Of a stretch of 64,000 bases of DNA, positions 45,632 through 55,132 are shown one piece after another. Location: the NCBI RefSeq assembly GCF_014647215.1, contig NZ_BMOT01000010.1, forward strand, positions 62,001 to 126,000, in the 5' to 3' direction. The translations under genes and the position numbers were made by a program. The stretch's first letter is position 1; each line of letters begins with the position of its first letter. The notes beneath the pieces are model-generated. The model searched no databases. It saw only the letters and a list, made by a program, of their open reading frames with translations, and was not told the DNA's origin. The stretch comes from Shewanella aestuarii (lineage in GTDB: Bacteria; Pseudomonadota; Gammaproteobacteria; Enterobacterales; Shewanellaceae).

Positions 45632-46649
45632 ACAGTTCCTTTTTGCTCATTGGATTAATTGCTGTATGAACAAACTCAATTAATATGCTCAGGAAGATAA
45701 TCAACAATGAAACCGATAATATTCCCGCCTGTATAACAGTATAATCACGCTGATATATCCCTGAAACCAGCCAACTTCCTACACCAGGCCAAGAAAAAAT
45801 AACTTCTACAACAATACCATAGCTTGCAAATGAGCCTAACATAATGCCGATACTTTTCAGAACAGGGATCATTGCATTAGGCAAAGCATGGCGGATGATA
45901 ATTTTTAAGGTATGTAATCCTCGGGCTTCTGCTGCTCGAATATAGGTTTGGTTCATCACTTGTAACATCGCTTGGCGGGTAATACGTACGATCAAAGTGA
46001 AAGGTAAAACCGCTAGGGTAATCGCTGGCAAAATTAAATGCATCAATGCATCAATAAAAGCCTGTTGACTATAGGTTGAATTCGATAACAAGGTATCAAT
46101 TAACATGAATCCACTGACGGGCTCGATTTGATAAAGAAGATTAATTTGCCCAGAAATGGGTAACCAGCCTAAATTAACCCCAAACCACAGCGACAGACTT
46201 AGCCCTAACCAAAATACTGGGATTGAGTACCCCGTGAGTGTAAGACCTAAAATGCTGCGTTGAACGAGTTTGTTTTTACTCAGAGCCGCGATGACCCCAA
46301 TAGGCACGCCAAAAATTAACGCGATAAAGCCCGAAAACAATGATAGCTCGAATGATGCGGGTAATACGGTTTTTAATTCTTCATAAACCTGTTGTTGGGA
46401 GTTATTCGAAACCCCCATGTTGCCACTCAAGCGTTGTTGAACGTAAGCAAGAAATTGGCTAAAACGATTACTCTCTAAATTAAAATCGTTATTGATTTGC
46501 TCGATTTGTTCTGCCGTAGGTTGTTGAACCCCACTTAGAGCATAGTGTTCATCAACAGGGAATAGGTGAGTTGTATAAAACAGCACTGCCATCATAATTA
46601 GAGTAGTGGCTAAAAATAAACTGACTCGTCTAAAAAAGTATCGCCACAT
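45618..46649 (-). CDS. sapB: Peptide ABC transporter permease SapB
   Basis: A DppB/OppB-type permease, 343 residues, with an N-terminal helix (about 8-28), a periplasmic segment and a permease core with the loop YIRAAEARGLHTLKIIIRHA and ALPNAMIPVLKSIG. It begins two bases after the sapA stop, so the pair is tightly coupled. Confidence 0.92.
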   Translation of the reverse strand: MWRYFFRRVSLFLATTLIMMAVLFYTTHLFPVDEHYALSGVQQPTAEQIEQINNDFNLESNRFSQFLAYVQQRLSGNMGVSNNSQQQVYEELKTVLPASFELSLFSGFIALIFGVPIGVIAALSKNKLVQRSILGLTLTGYSIPVFWLGLSLSLWFGVNLGWLPISGQINLLYQIEPVSGFMLIDTLLSNSTYSQQAFIDALMHLILPAITLAVLPFTLIVRITRQAMLQVMNQTYIRAAEARGLHTLKIIIRHALPNAMIPVLKSIGIMLGSFASYGIVVEVIFSWPGVGSWLVSGIYQRDYTVIQAGILSVSLLIIFLSILIEFVHTAINPMSKKELYATY

Positions 46650-46651
46650 GG

Positions 46652-48277
46652 TTAATTACTCTCTTGCGGATTTTGGACTATTTTTGCAAATGCAATGCCA
46701 CCGTAAGGCCTTACTTGCATTGACGTAATCGTGTCTTTTTTCAAGATAACTTTTTGTGCATGGGCAATCGGTATTAAAGGGACTCGATCACTTAAAATGG
46801 CTTCAGCAGCTTGATAAAATGCTTTACGTTCTTCTCTCACCGTGGTCTTTTGCGCTTGGGTTAATAAATGGTCAAAATCTGCCTGACACCATTTTGAGCG
46901 ATTATTATTCGAGGCTAAGGCGGCACAACTTAAAAGTGGGGTGAAAAAGTTATCAGGATCACTGTTGTCAGCATTCCAACCTATCAGCACAGAGTCGTAA
47001 TCATCACTGGCCAGTTTTTGGGTGAAAACACTCCAGTCGTATGAAACAATATTGATTTTAACGCCTACTTTAGCTAAATCCCCCTGGATAAGTTCCGCAG
47101 TTTTAAGGGCGTTAGGATTATAAATTCGCGCAACAGGCATTGCCCAAATATCAATATCTAAGTTTTTGACCCCAGCCTGCTCTAGAAGTAATTTGGCTTT
47201 AGCAGGATTAAATTCATTGCTGGTTAAATTCTTTGAATATGCCCATGACGCAGGTGGCAGAATACCACTCGCCTCAACTGCAATATCATTGTAAACCACG
47301 TCTAAAATATTTTGTTTATCAATAGCGTGGGCAAGCGCTCTTCTTACTCTAATATCATTTAAGGGCGGTTTTTGGGTGTTTAATGCCCAAAAAGCGACAT
47401 TTAGACCAGGTTTGGCATCGACCTTTATGTGTTGATGCTGATCAATGACAGCCAATTCACCTGCTTTAGGCAATGCTGAAACACTGCAATCGCCAGTGAT
47501 GAGTTTTGCTATTCTCGCTGTACTCTTGGGGGTGATATCAAAAACTAAATGTTCTATATCGGGCTTGGCTCCCCAGTAATTGGGGTGTCGAATATAGCGA
47601 ATATACTCATTTTTAATATATTGTGTTAACTGGAAAGGCCCTGTGCCAATCGGTTGCAAATCGATTTGTTCCGGCAAGCCATCCTTGAGTAATTTTTCGG
47701 CGTATTCTGCTGAAAGAACAACGGCGAAATCAGTGGCAAGGTTAGATAAGAAAGAAGCATCCTCGCGGTTTAGATGGAAAATAACTTGGTAGTCATTAAC
47801 CTTCTCAATTGATGAAATAAGCTGTTCAAAACTGATACTTTGAAAAAATGGATAGCCTGTGCGACTAACCGAATGGTAGGGATGTTGAGAGTCGATAATA
47901 CGATTGAAAGAAAATAACACATCGTCAGCATTAAATACTCGCTGGGGCTTAAAACGTTGGGTTTGATGAAACAACACATTTTGACGTAGATTAAAAGTGT
48001 AACTTAAACCATCTTCGCTAATCTGCCAGTCGGTAGCGAGTCCCGGGACAATATCACCTAAATCTGGGTTGTAATTTACCAGTCTGCTGTATAGCTGATG
48101 TGATGTTGCATCTATGGTTGTGCCTGAGGTAACCAGCTGTGGATTGAAGCTTTCAGGGTTGCCTTCACTGCAATATACCAAGCCTGGAGGAAGAGTTGCT
48201 TGACTACACGCACTGAGCAAAAGTCCAGAAAGACAGACAAACATTAGATGAAACCGTTGTTTCAAGAACACAGTCAT
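46652..48277 (-). CDS. sapA: Peptide ABC transporter substrate-binding protein SapA
   Basis: A 541-residue extracellular solute-binding protein of the DppA/OppA family (SBP family 5). The signal sequence ends in the lipobox LSAC (Cys24), so it is probably a lipoprotein, unlike the soluble E. coli SapA. Family marks are YCSEGNPESFNPQL, DDVLFSFNRI, PIGTGPFQL and RRALAHAIDKQNI. First gene of the sap operon. In enterobacteria SapA binds antimicrobial peptides and heme; the ligand here is not known. Confidence 0.9.
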   Translation of the reverse strand: MTVFLKQRFHLMFVCLSGLLLSACSQATLPPGLVYCSEGNPESFNPQLVTSGTTIDATSHQLYSRLVNYNPDLGDIVPGLATDWQISEDGLSYTFNLRQNVLFHQTQRFKPQRVFNADDVLFSFNRIIDSQHPYHSVSRTGYPFFQSISFEQLISSIEKVNDYQVIFHLNREDASFLSNLATDFAVVLSAEYAEKLLKDGLPEQIDLQPIGTGPFQLTQYIKNEYIRYIRHPNYWGAKPDIEHLVFDITPKSTARIAKLITGDCSVSALPKAGELAVIDQHQHIKVDAKPGLNVAFWALNTQKPPLNDIRVRRALAHAIDKQNILDVVYNDIAVEASGILPPASWAYSKNLTSNEFNPAKAKLLLEQAGVKNLDIDIWAMPVARIYNPNALKTAELIQGDLAKVGVKINIVSYDWSVFTQKLASDDYDSVLIGWNADNSDPDNFFTPLLSCAALASNNNRSKWCQADFDHLLTQAQKTTVREERKAFYQAAEAILSDRVPLIPIAHAQKVILKKDTITSMQVRPYGGIAFAKIVQNPQESN

Positions 48278-48425
48278 AGCGAAATCGAATTTTTGTGGAT
48301 CTGAGTAGTCATTTTAGCAGTGTAAATATCTTGGTAGCAAACAAGTTATTAAATTGTTTTTTGTGACTTTTTATCATCGCCCGTTAAAGTGGCATTCGAT
48401 TAAAGGGCGATGTGATCATTTGTGA

Positions 48426-49529
48426 CTAAAGTAAATTGTATTTTTTTAAAATTCCGCGTAACTGATGGTAACTTAGGCCAAGGATTTCTGCGGTTTTCTT
48501 TTGATTAAACTGACTTTCCGCTAAGGCCATTTGCAACAATTCAATTTCTTGTGTTTCGGTATACTCTTTGAAATCAAGAGGGAACTTAACTTGTGCTGTT
48601 GTATGGGCATTGCTGTTTGTCGAGCTAGCTAATTCAGGTTCAACAGCTGCTGTGTCAGTGGTTGCTTGTTGATTAGGTTCATTCGAGGATTGAGCGCTTG
48701 TAGCAACTTGCTGCCGCTCTTTGGTTTTTACTCGCGTTTGTGGACGATAAGGTGAAGCAAATGGATCCAAAATAATATGATCAATTTCCTGACCTTCGCT
48801 GCCCTCACGATAAACACTGCGTTCAACCACGTTTTTCAGCTCACGAATATTGCCAGGCCAAGTGTGGCTCATCAGTTGCTCAACCGCTAATGGGCTAAAT
48901 CCGCCGAAATACTCTAATTTAAGTTGCCTTGCCATACTGATAGCGAAGTATTCGGCTAAATCCATGATGTCTTCTGTGCGGCAGCGCAGTGGTGGCAATG
49001 TGATCACATCAAATGCAAGTCGGTCGAGTAAATCTGCTCGAAATTCGCCTAAATCAGCCAGTGATGGTAAGTCTTCATTTGCTGCACAAATTAAACGTAC
49101 GTCAGTTTGTACTGTTTTACTGCCACCGACACGTTCAAATTCGCCATACTCGATAACGCGTAATAGTTTTTCTTGGATAAGGCCGGATGTGTTTGCTAGC
49201 TCATCCAAAAATAATGTGCCGCCATTAGCGCGCTCAAAACGGCCTTCATGTTTGCCTTTTGCGCCAGTAAATGCTCCAGATTCATGGCCAAACAACTCTG
49301 ATTCTAGTAAGGTCTCACTTAATGATGAACAATTAAGTTTAATAAAACTCTGATCCCATCTACCTGATAAATAATGTAAACGTTCGGCGATAAGTTCTTT
49401 ACCTGTACCTCGTTCACCAATAATGAGCACAGGCTTTGACAAAGCCGCTACTTTCGAGACATGCTCTAATACTTCAAGCAGTGCATTGGATTGCCCGATG
49501 AGGTTATCTTGTTGAAATTGCTTATTCAC
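48426..49529 (-). CDS. pspF: Phage-shock-protein operon transcriptional activator PspF
   Basis: A sigma54 activator without a receiver domain: the AAA+ domain starts at once (FQQDNLIGQSNALLEVLEHV) with Walker A GERGTGKELIAERL, the GAFTGA loop and Walker B GGTLFLDE. The C-terminal Fis-type helix-turn-helix reads NQKKTAEILGLSYHQLRGILK. The linker (about 265-325) is rich in Gln, Thr and Ala and makes the protein some 40 residues longer than E. coli PspF. It is divergent from pspA, whose sigma54 promoter it drives; PspA normally holds it inactive. Confidence 0.95.
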   Translation of the reverse strand: MNKQFQQDNLIGQSNALLEVLEHVSKVAALSKPVLIIGERGTGKELIAERLHYLSGRWDQSFIKLNCSSLSETLLESELFGHESGAFTGAKGKHEGRFERANGGTLFLDELANTSGLIQEKLLRVIEYGEFERVGGSKTVQTDVRLICAANEDLPSLADLGEFRADLLDRLAFDVITLPPLRCRTEDIMDLAEYFAISMARQLKLEYFGGFSPLAVEQLMSHTWPGNIRELKNVVERSVYREGSEGQEIDHIILDPFASPYRPQTRVKTKERQQVATSAQSSNEPNQQATTDTAAVEPELASSTNSNAHTTAQVKFPLDFKEYTETQEIELLQMALAESQFNQKKTAEILGLSYHQLRGILKKYNLL

Positions 49530-49650
49530 AGTATTTGTTAGTCTTTTACGCTAATTATTGGTGAAAATAATAATAAGTGGCTCAGTAGATAAAAGAAAGA
49601 AAAACATGAGAATTTAGTTAAAGCATTGATATTAAATGATTTATAAAAGT

Positions 49651-49666
49651 TGGCACGCATAATGTA
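49651..49666 (+). promoter_or_regulatory. Sigma54 promoter of pspABC
   Basis: TGGCACGCATAATGTA matches the -24 element exactly and the -12 element in the same variant form (xTGTA) as E. coli pspA. It lies about 43 bases before the pspA start. Confidence 0.88.
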
Positions 49667-49708
49667 TTAGTTATGACGTCATCCACATAGAAAACTGAGG
49701 TACATATT

Positions 49709-50392
49709 ATGGGTATTTTTTCACGCTTCGCTGATATCGTTAATTCAAACATCAGCGCAATCCTTGATAAAGCAGAAGATCCAGAAAAAATGGTTCGTCT
49801 GATTATACAAGAAATGGAAGATACAGTCGTCGAGGTTCGTTCTACTTCAGCTAAAGTTCTTGCTGAGAAAAAAGAACTGCTACGTCGTATCGGTCGAGTA
49901 CAAGAGCAGGTTCACGATTGGGAAGAAAAAGCAGAGTTAGCTATTTCTAAAGACCGTGAAGATTTAGCGAAAGCAGCCTTAGTTGAAAAGCAAAAAACGG
50001 CGACCTTATTAGCAACGCTTGAAGCTGAATTAAAAGTCGTTGAAGAGCATATTGCCCGTTTAAAAGATGAAGTTAGCCAGTTACAAGAAAAGTTAACTGA
50101 TGCTCGAGCTCGTCAAAAAACGATCATCATGCGTAAGCAAACTGCCACTTCACGTTTAGAAGTAAAAAAGCAGCTTGATTCAAGTAAAATTGATGATGCG
50201 ATGATGAAGTTTGAGCAATATGAGCGTCGTGTCGAAGGACTTGAAGCACAGGTTGATGCTTATGATTTAGGTAAAAAGTCAAGTTTAGACGATGAGTTTG
50301 CTGCGCTAGCTGCTGAAGATTCTGTTAACGATGAGTTGGCAGCATTAAAAGCAAAAGTAAAAGCAAAAAATCAACCTAAATCAAAAGCGTAA
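49709..50392 (+). CDS. pspA: Phage shock protein A
   Basis: PspA is a peripheral membrane protein of the ESCRT-III-like PspA/Vipp1 family that stabilises damaged inner membrane and inhibits PspF. The 227 residues start with an amphipathic helix (MGIFSRFADIVNSNISAILD), followed by EDPEKMVRLIIQEMEDTVVE and long coiled coils over the rest of the chain. First gene of the psp operon. Confidence 0.97.
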   Translation: MGIFSRFADIVNSNISAILDKAEDPEKMVRLIIQEMEDTVVEVRSTSAKVLAEKKELLRRIGRVQEQVHDWEEKAELAISKDREDLAKAALVEKQKTATLLATLEAELKVVEEHIARLKDEVSQLQEKLTDARARQKTIIMRKQTATSRLEVKKQLDSSKIDDAMMKFEQYERRVEGLEAQVDAYDLGKKSSLDDEFAALAAEDSVNDELAALKAKVKAKNQPKSKA

Positions 50393-50412
50393 TAATTTTT
50401 CAGAGGTGAGTT

Positions 50413-50652
50413 ATGGATATGGATCTTCTTATTGCACCAATTATCATTTTTATGATTGTTGTGGCTCCTATCTGGTTGGTGCTTCATTATCGCAGTAAGC
50501 GACAAGTGAGCCAAGGGCTCACTGATGAGGAATTTAATCAGCTAAATGATTTAATTGCGAAGGCGGATAAAATGAATGGGCGTATTCATACCTTAGAAGC
50601 CATCCTTGATGCAGAATCTCCAGAGTGGAGGACGAAACATGAGCGAGTCTAA
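50413..50652 (+). CDS. pspB: Phage shock protein B
   Basis: A 79-residue inner-membrane protein with one N-terminal helix (LLIAPIIIFMIVVAPIWLVLH) followed by a charged region and a coiled-coil end. With PspC it senses membrane stress and releases PspA from PspF. It overlaps pspC by 14 bases. Confidence 0.95.
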   Translation: MDMDLLIAPIIIFMIVVAPIWLVLHYRSKRQVSQGLTDEEFNQLNDLIAKADKMNGRIHTLEAILDAESPEWRTKHERV

Positions 50653-51034
50653 CGGACGTACCTTATATAGAAATCCGCAGTCAGGCAAAATTGCTGGAGT
50701 GTGTGCGGGAATCGCAGAATATTTTAACTTTGAAGTGTGGTTAGTGAGGGTGGTTGCTGCATCAATTTTATTACTCGGCGGCAGCGGTTTTATCGTGGTT
50801 ATTTACATTGCAATGTGGATGATTTTAGATGTAAAACCACGTAGCCAGTCACACTTAGATGCACACAAAGATATTGAAGTTAAAAAGAAAGTTTGGCAGG
50901 CCGGAGAGCCAGCGAAACAGGCTCTATTTGATGTGAATCGTCAATTTGCATCGTTAGAGTCTAGATTACAAAAATTGGAAAAACATGTTACTTCAGATAC
51001 CTTTGACTTGAAACGTCAAATCAATAGTCTGTAA
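50639..51034 (+). CDS. pspC: Phage shock protein C
   Basis: I chose ATG 50639 (131 residues) because GAGGACG lies just before it and the protein then begins MSESNGRTLYRNPQSG. The PspC domain is seen in KIAGVCAGIAEYFNFEVWLV, followed by a membrane helix (about 38-62) and a coiled-coil tail. It is the toxin-restraining membrane sensor partner of PspB. Confidence 0.94.
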   Translation: MSESNGRTLYRNPQSGKIAGVCAGIAEYFNFEVWLVRVVAASILLLGGSGFIVVIYIAMWMILDVKPRSQSHLDAHKDIEVKKKVWQAGEPAKQALFDVNRQFASLESRLQKLEKHVTSDTFDLKRQINSL

Positions 51035-51042
51035 TCAAATCT

Positions 51043-51068
51043 AGGGCGGTTATCCGCCCTTGTTTTAT
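51043..51068 (+). terminator. Hairpin between pspC and ycjX
   Basis: AGGGCGG (51043-51049) pairs perfectly with CCGCCCT (51054-51060), followed by TGTTTTATTT. ycjX starts about 20 bases later, so the hairpin probably lowers but does not stop read-through. Confidence 0.7.
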
Positions 51069-51080
51069 TTGGAATTAACA

Positions 51081-52538
51081 ATGAGTCTACTGGAACGCTC
51101 GTTCAATAAAATCTCTCAATCTGCTCAATCACTGGTTCATCGCAGCACAGACAGGCATGTGCGTTTAGCGGTAACAGGTCTGTCTGGCGCAGGGAAAACC
51201 GCTTTTATCACTGGGCTAGTGAATCAGTTATTACACGCCGGGCTCAACTTCGATAAGAACCCACTGCCTTTATGGCAAGTGGCAAGAGATGGTCGTTTAT
51301 TGGGAGTCAAACGGACTTTACAGCCAGACCTCAACATTGCCCGTTTTGATTATCAAAGTGCCATGCAAGCTTTGGGTGGGCAACCGCCAATTTGGCCGCC
51401 ATCGACACGAAACATTACCGAATTGAGACTTGCAATTAAGTATCGCCCAGAACATGGGGTATTGGCTAAATTAACTGATTCCGCCACTTTATACGTTGAT
51501 ATTGTTGATTATCCCGGTGAGTGGTTGTTAGATCTTCCAATGTTAAAACAGGACTTCGCAACTTGGTGCTTGAGCCAGCAGGATGCAGTAACACGCTTAC
51601 AAAGTAGTTCGTTGTATGCTGTTTTTAATAACCTTATTGCAGATGTTGATTTATCCGCCGCCGCTGACGAACAATTACTAAAAAAGATTGCTGATACTTA
51701 TCAACATTTACTCAATGAAATGGTACATCAGCACGGGTTTTATTTCGCTCAACCCGGAAGAATGCTGTTACCCGGTGAATTTGAACATACGCCATTACTG
51801 ACTTTTTTCCCGTTATTGAGTTTATCTCCGCTGCAACATGCCCAATTTAATGATGCAGATACCAATAGCTATTACCAGGTGCTAAAAGCGCGTTATCAAG
51901 AATATGTTGCTAAAGTGGTCAAGCCTTTTTATAAGGATCACTTTGCTAAGTTTGATCGTCAAGTGGTGTTAGTGGACTGTTTAAATGGACTCAATCATGG
52001 GCAAGCGCAGTTTAATGATATGGGGCAAGCGTTAAACAGTATTATGGAAAGTTTTCAATTTGGTCAGTCCAGCCTACTTAAACGCCTTTTTTCACCGAAA
52101 ATAGATAAAGTGCTATTTGCCGCTAGCCAGGTAGACAGGGTCACTCGAAGCCAACAGAGTCATATTTTAAAGCTTTTAACTGAAATGTTACAACAGAGCC
52201 AACACTTTGCTCGCTTTGAAGGTTGTGAGGTAGAAACCATGGCCATAAGTGCGATCAAGGCTACCCAACATGGCATGATTAATTCGGCAAACGGTCAACA
52301 AGAAGTCATTAAGGGAACCGATAAAACGGGTAAATTAGTCACGCTTTATCCTGGCGATGTGCCAAGTCAGTTACCAGAGACTGATTTTTGGCAGCAACAA
52401 GGTTTTGGCTTTTGTGCATTTTCGCCGCCGTCATTAACCTTATTGCCCGATGCAAATGTTGATCCCCTGCAGCGCCTTTATCCACACATTCGCTTAGATC
52501 ATTTACTAGAGTTTTTATTGGGCGATAAGCTTGCCTAA
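51081..52538 (+). CDS. ycjX: YcjX family P-loop NTPase
   Basis: The protein of 485 residues from ATG 51081 has a P-loop GLSGAGKTAF near residue 36-45 and the DUF463 family signature segments (ARFDYQSAMQ, VDIVDYPGEWLLDLPML, FKRQ-like KFDRQVVLVDCLNGLNHG). It is a stress-induced GTPase-like protein that travels with psp genes. The exact role is unknown. It is followed by ycjF. Confidence 0.92.
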   Translation: MSLLERSFNKISQSAQSLVHRSTDRHVRLAVTGLSGAGKTAFITGLVNQLLHAGLNFDKNPLPLWQVARDGRLLGVKRTLQPDLNIARFDYQSAMQALGGQPPIWPPSTRNITELRLAIKYRPEHGVLAKLTDSATLYVDIVDYPGEWLLDLPMLKQDFATWCLSQQDAVTRLQSSSLYAVFNNLIADVDLSAAADEQLLKKIADTYQHLLNEMVHQHGFYFAQPGRMLLPGEFEHTPLLTFFPLLSLSPLQHAQFNDADTNSYYQVLKARYQEYVAKVVKPFYKDHFAKFDRQVVLVDCLNGLNHGQAQFNDMGQALNSIMESFQFGQSSLLKRLFSPKIDKVLFAASQVDRVTRSQQSHILKLLTEMLQQSQHFARFEGCEVETMAISAIKATQHGMINSANGQQEVIKGTDKTGKLVTLYPGDVPSQLPETDFWQQQGFGFCAFSPPSLTLLPDANVDPLQRLYPHIRLDHLLEFLLGDKLA

Positions 52539-52553
52539 AAATTGAGTAACATT

Positions 52554-53681
52554 ATGCAAAATCACAATATTAAGCCGGCGCAAGTTTTTTCTGAAGCACA
52601 AGGTGCCGATGATAAAACAGTCGCCCCAGAGTGTCCTTTGCCACAGCAGTTAAAACCAGCGCAATCTTTCAATGAAGCTGACTTTATTGATGAGTTGGCA
52701 CAAGCAACGGTAACATCTGCTGATGATCTTCAATCACAGCTGCCACATAGCGTACTCGATGAAGTGCTAAAAGAATCTAAGCAACCCAAGAGATGGTCAT
52801 TACTGGCGAAATTATCATTTATTTCAGTGGGACTGTTAATTATTGTTCAGACAGTGACAGGTTTATTGAGTGCTTTTGAGCAAAGCCCGTATTTGTTTGG
52901 TTTTTATGCACTTGTGCTAGGTGTATTGACCACTTGGCTAAGCGTTATTGCTATAAAAGAGTGGCGAAAACTTGCAGCACTTAAGCAGGTAACTGCAGAT
53001 CAAGATACCGCCAACCGTTTAGCTGACAGTATGCAAATTGGTGAAGCTGGACCATTTATTCAGTCATTACTTGAGCATTATCCTGATAGCCAGGCTAAGC
53101 GTACATATTTGTCTCAAGTTAGTGCTGAACATAACGATGCTGAAAAAGTGATGCTATTTGATGAGCTGGTATTATCTGAACGAGATGAACTCGCTAAAAA
53201 ATACGTTAGTCGATTTTCCGCAGAGTCGGCGTTATTGTTAGCCGCTAGCCCATTAGCAGCATTAGATATGGCGTTAATTTTATGGCGAAATCAAGCCATG
53301 ATTTCAAAAATTGCCAAGGTTTACGGTATCGAGTTGGGTTACTGGAGCCGTATAAAGCTCATTCGTTCAATTATTGTCAATATTATTTATGCAGGTACAG
53401 CTGAGGTTGCCACTGATTTAGGCACTCAACTCTTGTCTGTTGAAATGGCAGGCAAGTTATCCGCCAGAGTCGCACAAGGTTTGGGCGGGGGATTACTGAC
53501 TGCTAGATTAGGTTACCAAGCCATGGCTTTATGTCGGCCAATTAAGTTTAATCAAAAGAATAAACCCAAATTAAGTCAGATCCATCAACACTTGTTGTCT
53601 GAGATAAAAGGATTAACTGCAGACGTCATCAATCAGTCCAAAGTGTTAAAATCAGATGGTGAAAAGCAAAAAGTGCGATAA
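52554..53681 (+). CDS. ycjF: YcjF family membrane protein (TIGR01620)
   Basis: Starting at ATG 52554 the protein has 375 residues. The N-terminal 90 are charged and disordered, then come two membrane helices (about 85-105 and 110-130) and a long C-terminal part with a third hydrophobic stretch and KVYGIELGYWSRIKLIRSI. This is the partner always found beside YcjX. TTG 52542 is an alternative start. The function is unknown; membrane-stress induction is inferred from the psp context. Confidence 0.88.
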   Translation: MQNHNIKPAQVFSEAQGADDKTVAPECPLPQQLKPAQSFNEADFIDELAQATVTSADDLQSQLPHSVLDEVLKESKQPKRWSLLAKLSFISVGLLIIVQTVTGLLSAFEQSPYLFGFYALVLGVLTTWLSVIAIKEWRKLAALKQVTADQDTANRLADSMQIGEAGPFIQSLLEHYPDSQAKRTYLSQVSAEHNDAEKVMLFDELVLSERDELAKKYVSRFSAESALLLAASPLAALDMALILWRNQAMISKIAKVYGIELGYWSRIKLIRSIIVNIIYAGTAEVATDLGTQLLSVEMAGKLSARVAQGLGGGLLTARLGYQAMALCRPIKFNQKNKPKLSQIHQHLLSEIKGLTADVINQSKVLKSDGEKQKVR

Positions 53682-53819
53682 ATTAAGGTGATTTTTTTGT
53701 AGTTTTTTTAATCAAAGTCTAGTCTTAATATCTATCTCAATGACGAGATAGATTAATGAGCCCCGCCAGGGAATAGGGAAGTCGGCAATTGGCTCTGATT
53801 AGGATATAGGAGAATTAAG

Positions 53820-54152
53820 ATGAAATTATCACCTTTTAGTATATGTGCAGTGATGGCGATAGGATTAATGTCATTTGTTCACACCAACTTATATGCAGCG
53901 CAAGAAACACAGGTAAAACAAGTTAGTCCCAAAGCGATGGAAACGACATCTGATATCACATCTAAAGTGAATATTAACAAAGCTGATTTAGCTGAATTAC
54001 AATCATTAAAAGGGATCGGTGAAGCTAAAGCGAAATCTATCATCGAATATCGAAATAAAAATGGTCAATTTAAAGATGTAAAACAGCTAATGGAAGTCAG
54101 TGGCATTGGTGAGAAGTTATTAGAGCAAAATGCAGATAGATTGGAAATTTAA
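53820..54152 (+). CDS. ComEA-family helix-hairpin-helix protein
   Basis: A signal peptide (about 1-27, ending in LYAA) is followed by a spacer and a double helix-hairpin-helix domain: VNINKADLAELQSLKGIG near 50-67 and FKDVKQLMEVSGIGEKLL near 84-101. The domain binds DNA without sequence preference. Small exported ComEA proteins of this kind pull DNA into the periplasm during natural transformation. AGGAG lies before ATG 53820. The domain is clear; a role in DNA uptake is inference. Confidence 0.88.
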   Translation: MKLSPFSICAVMAIGLMSFVHTNLYAAQETQVKQVSPKAMETTSDITSKVNINKADLAELQSLKGIGEAKAKSIIEYRNKNGQFKDVKQLMEVSGIGEKLLEQNADRLEI

Positions 54153-54181
54153 CCTTGGTTTACCTCAACTAGGGTGAAAAG

Positions 54182-54352
54182 ATGAATAAACGACTTTTCA
54201 ATAAGGAGTGCTCAAGTTCTGACTGCAAAAAAATGTGGGTTACGCAGTTAGCAAAAGCTAACTTGTTGCAAGTCAGTTTATTCGTGTTTGTCTTATTAAG
54301 ATCTGTTTCAAATAAATTAATTATCCTCAAAAGAGGTTACTCGTTAGATTAA
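54182..54352 (+). CDS. Candidate small membrane protein (56 residues)
   Basis: The frame runs from ATG 54182 to TAA 54350-54352, with AGGGTG about nine bases upstream. The product MNKRLFNKECSSSDCKKMWV and onward has a hydrophobic stretch (LLQVSLFVFVLLRSV) and a basic C-terminus. It fills the gap exactly up to the terminator at 54354. It may instead be untranslated RNA. I recognise no family. Confidence 0.35.
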   Translation: MNKRLFNKECSSSDCKKMWVTQLAKANLLQVSLFVFVLLRSVSNKLIILKRGYSLD

Positions 54353-54353
54353 A

Positions 54354-54380
54354 AAAGGAAGCATCTGCTTCCTTTTTCAT
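54354..54380. terminator. Bidirectional terminator before the YciK-like gene
   Basis: AAAGGAAGC (54354-54362) pairs with GCTTCCTTT (54367-54375) around a four-base loop with A- and T-runs outside. It serves the convergent genes on both sides. Confidence 0.88.
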
Positions 54381-54394
54381 TAAACGTTTTTGAG

Positions 54395-55132
54395 TTATTG
54401 CGCGTTTAAAGCCTGGCCGTTGGTACTGATAGAGTCATCACCCATTAAAAACAAGTAGGTTGGCATAATATCAGCAGGCGACTTTAATGATTGCGGATCT
54501 TCAGCTGGATAAGCTTTTGCGCGCATTTCGGTTTGTGTCGCGCCAGGGTTAATACTGTTTACCCGAACATTTGTGTTATCGCACTCATCAGCAAGTACTT
54601 GCATCATGCCTTCGGTGGCAAATTTAGAAAATGCATAAGGACCCCAATAAGCACGACCTTTTCTACCTACGCCACTAGAGGTGAAGATGATTGAAGCGTT
54701 TGCCGCTTTACGCATAACCGGTAATAAGGCTTTTGTTAAAATAGCCTGTGATGTGACATTCACTTTCATAATTTCTTCAAGCGAAGCCAAATCAATGTGC
54801 TCAAAAGGACCCAGAGCACCTAATTGTGAAGCATTGTGTAATAACCCATCTAGTTGCCCAAATTGCTCAGCAATGGTTTCAGCCATATCGACATAGTTTT
54901 GTTCTGTCGCACCTTTTAGATCTAATGGCACAATAGCGGGTTTCGGCGCACCTAAAGCCACGATATCATCATAGACTTTTTCAAGTTTTTTAACGGTTTT
55001 TCCCAATAAAATAACAGTCGCACCATGCTGCGCGTAAGCTAACGCTGCAGCGCGACCAATGCCATCACCTGCGCCAGTGACTAATATTGTTTTATTATTA
55101 AGCAAATCTTTTCTAGCTTGATATTCCAACAT
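54395..55132 (-). CDS. YciK-family short-chain dehydrogenase/reductase
   Basis: A classical SDR of 245 residues: cofactor motif TGAGDGIGRAAA near 20-31, NAS in LLHNASQLG near 98, catalytic Ser in FTSSGVG near 151 and YxxxK in YAFSKFATEG near 166. The N-terminus and the SINPGATQTEMRAKAYPAED segment match E. coli YciK, an SDR of unknown substrate. It is a single gene. Confidence 0.88.
   Translation of the reverse strand: MLEYQARKDLLNNKTILVTGAGDGIGRAAALAYAQHGATVILLGKTVKKLEKVYDDIVALGAPKPAIVPLDLKGATEQNYVDMAETIAEQFGQLDGLLHNASQLGALGPFEHIDLASLEEIMKVNVTSQAILTKALLPVMRKAANASIIFTSSGVGRKGRAYWGPYAFSKFATEGMMQVLADECDNTNVRVNSINPGATQTEMRAKAYPAEDPQSLKSPADIMPTYLFLMGDDSISTNGQALNAQ

Noticed and set aside
48850..49353. 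167-codon frame opposite pspF
   Set aside because: It lies wholly inside pspF on the other strand and has no family features; pspF is certain.
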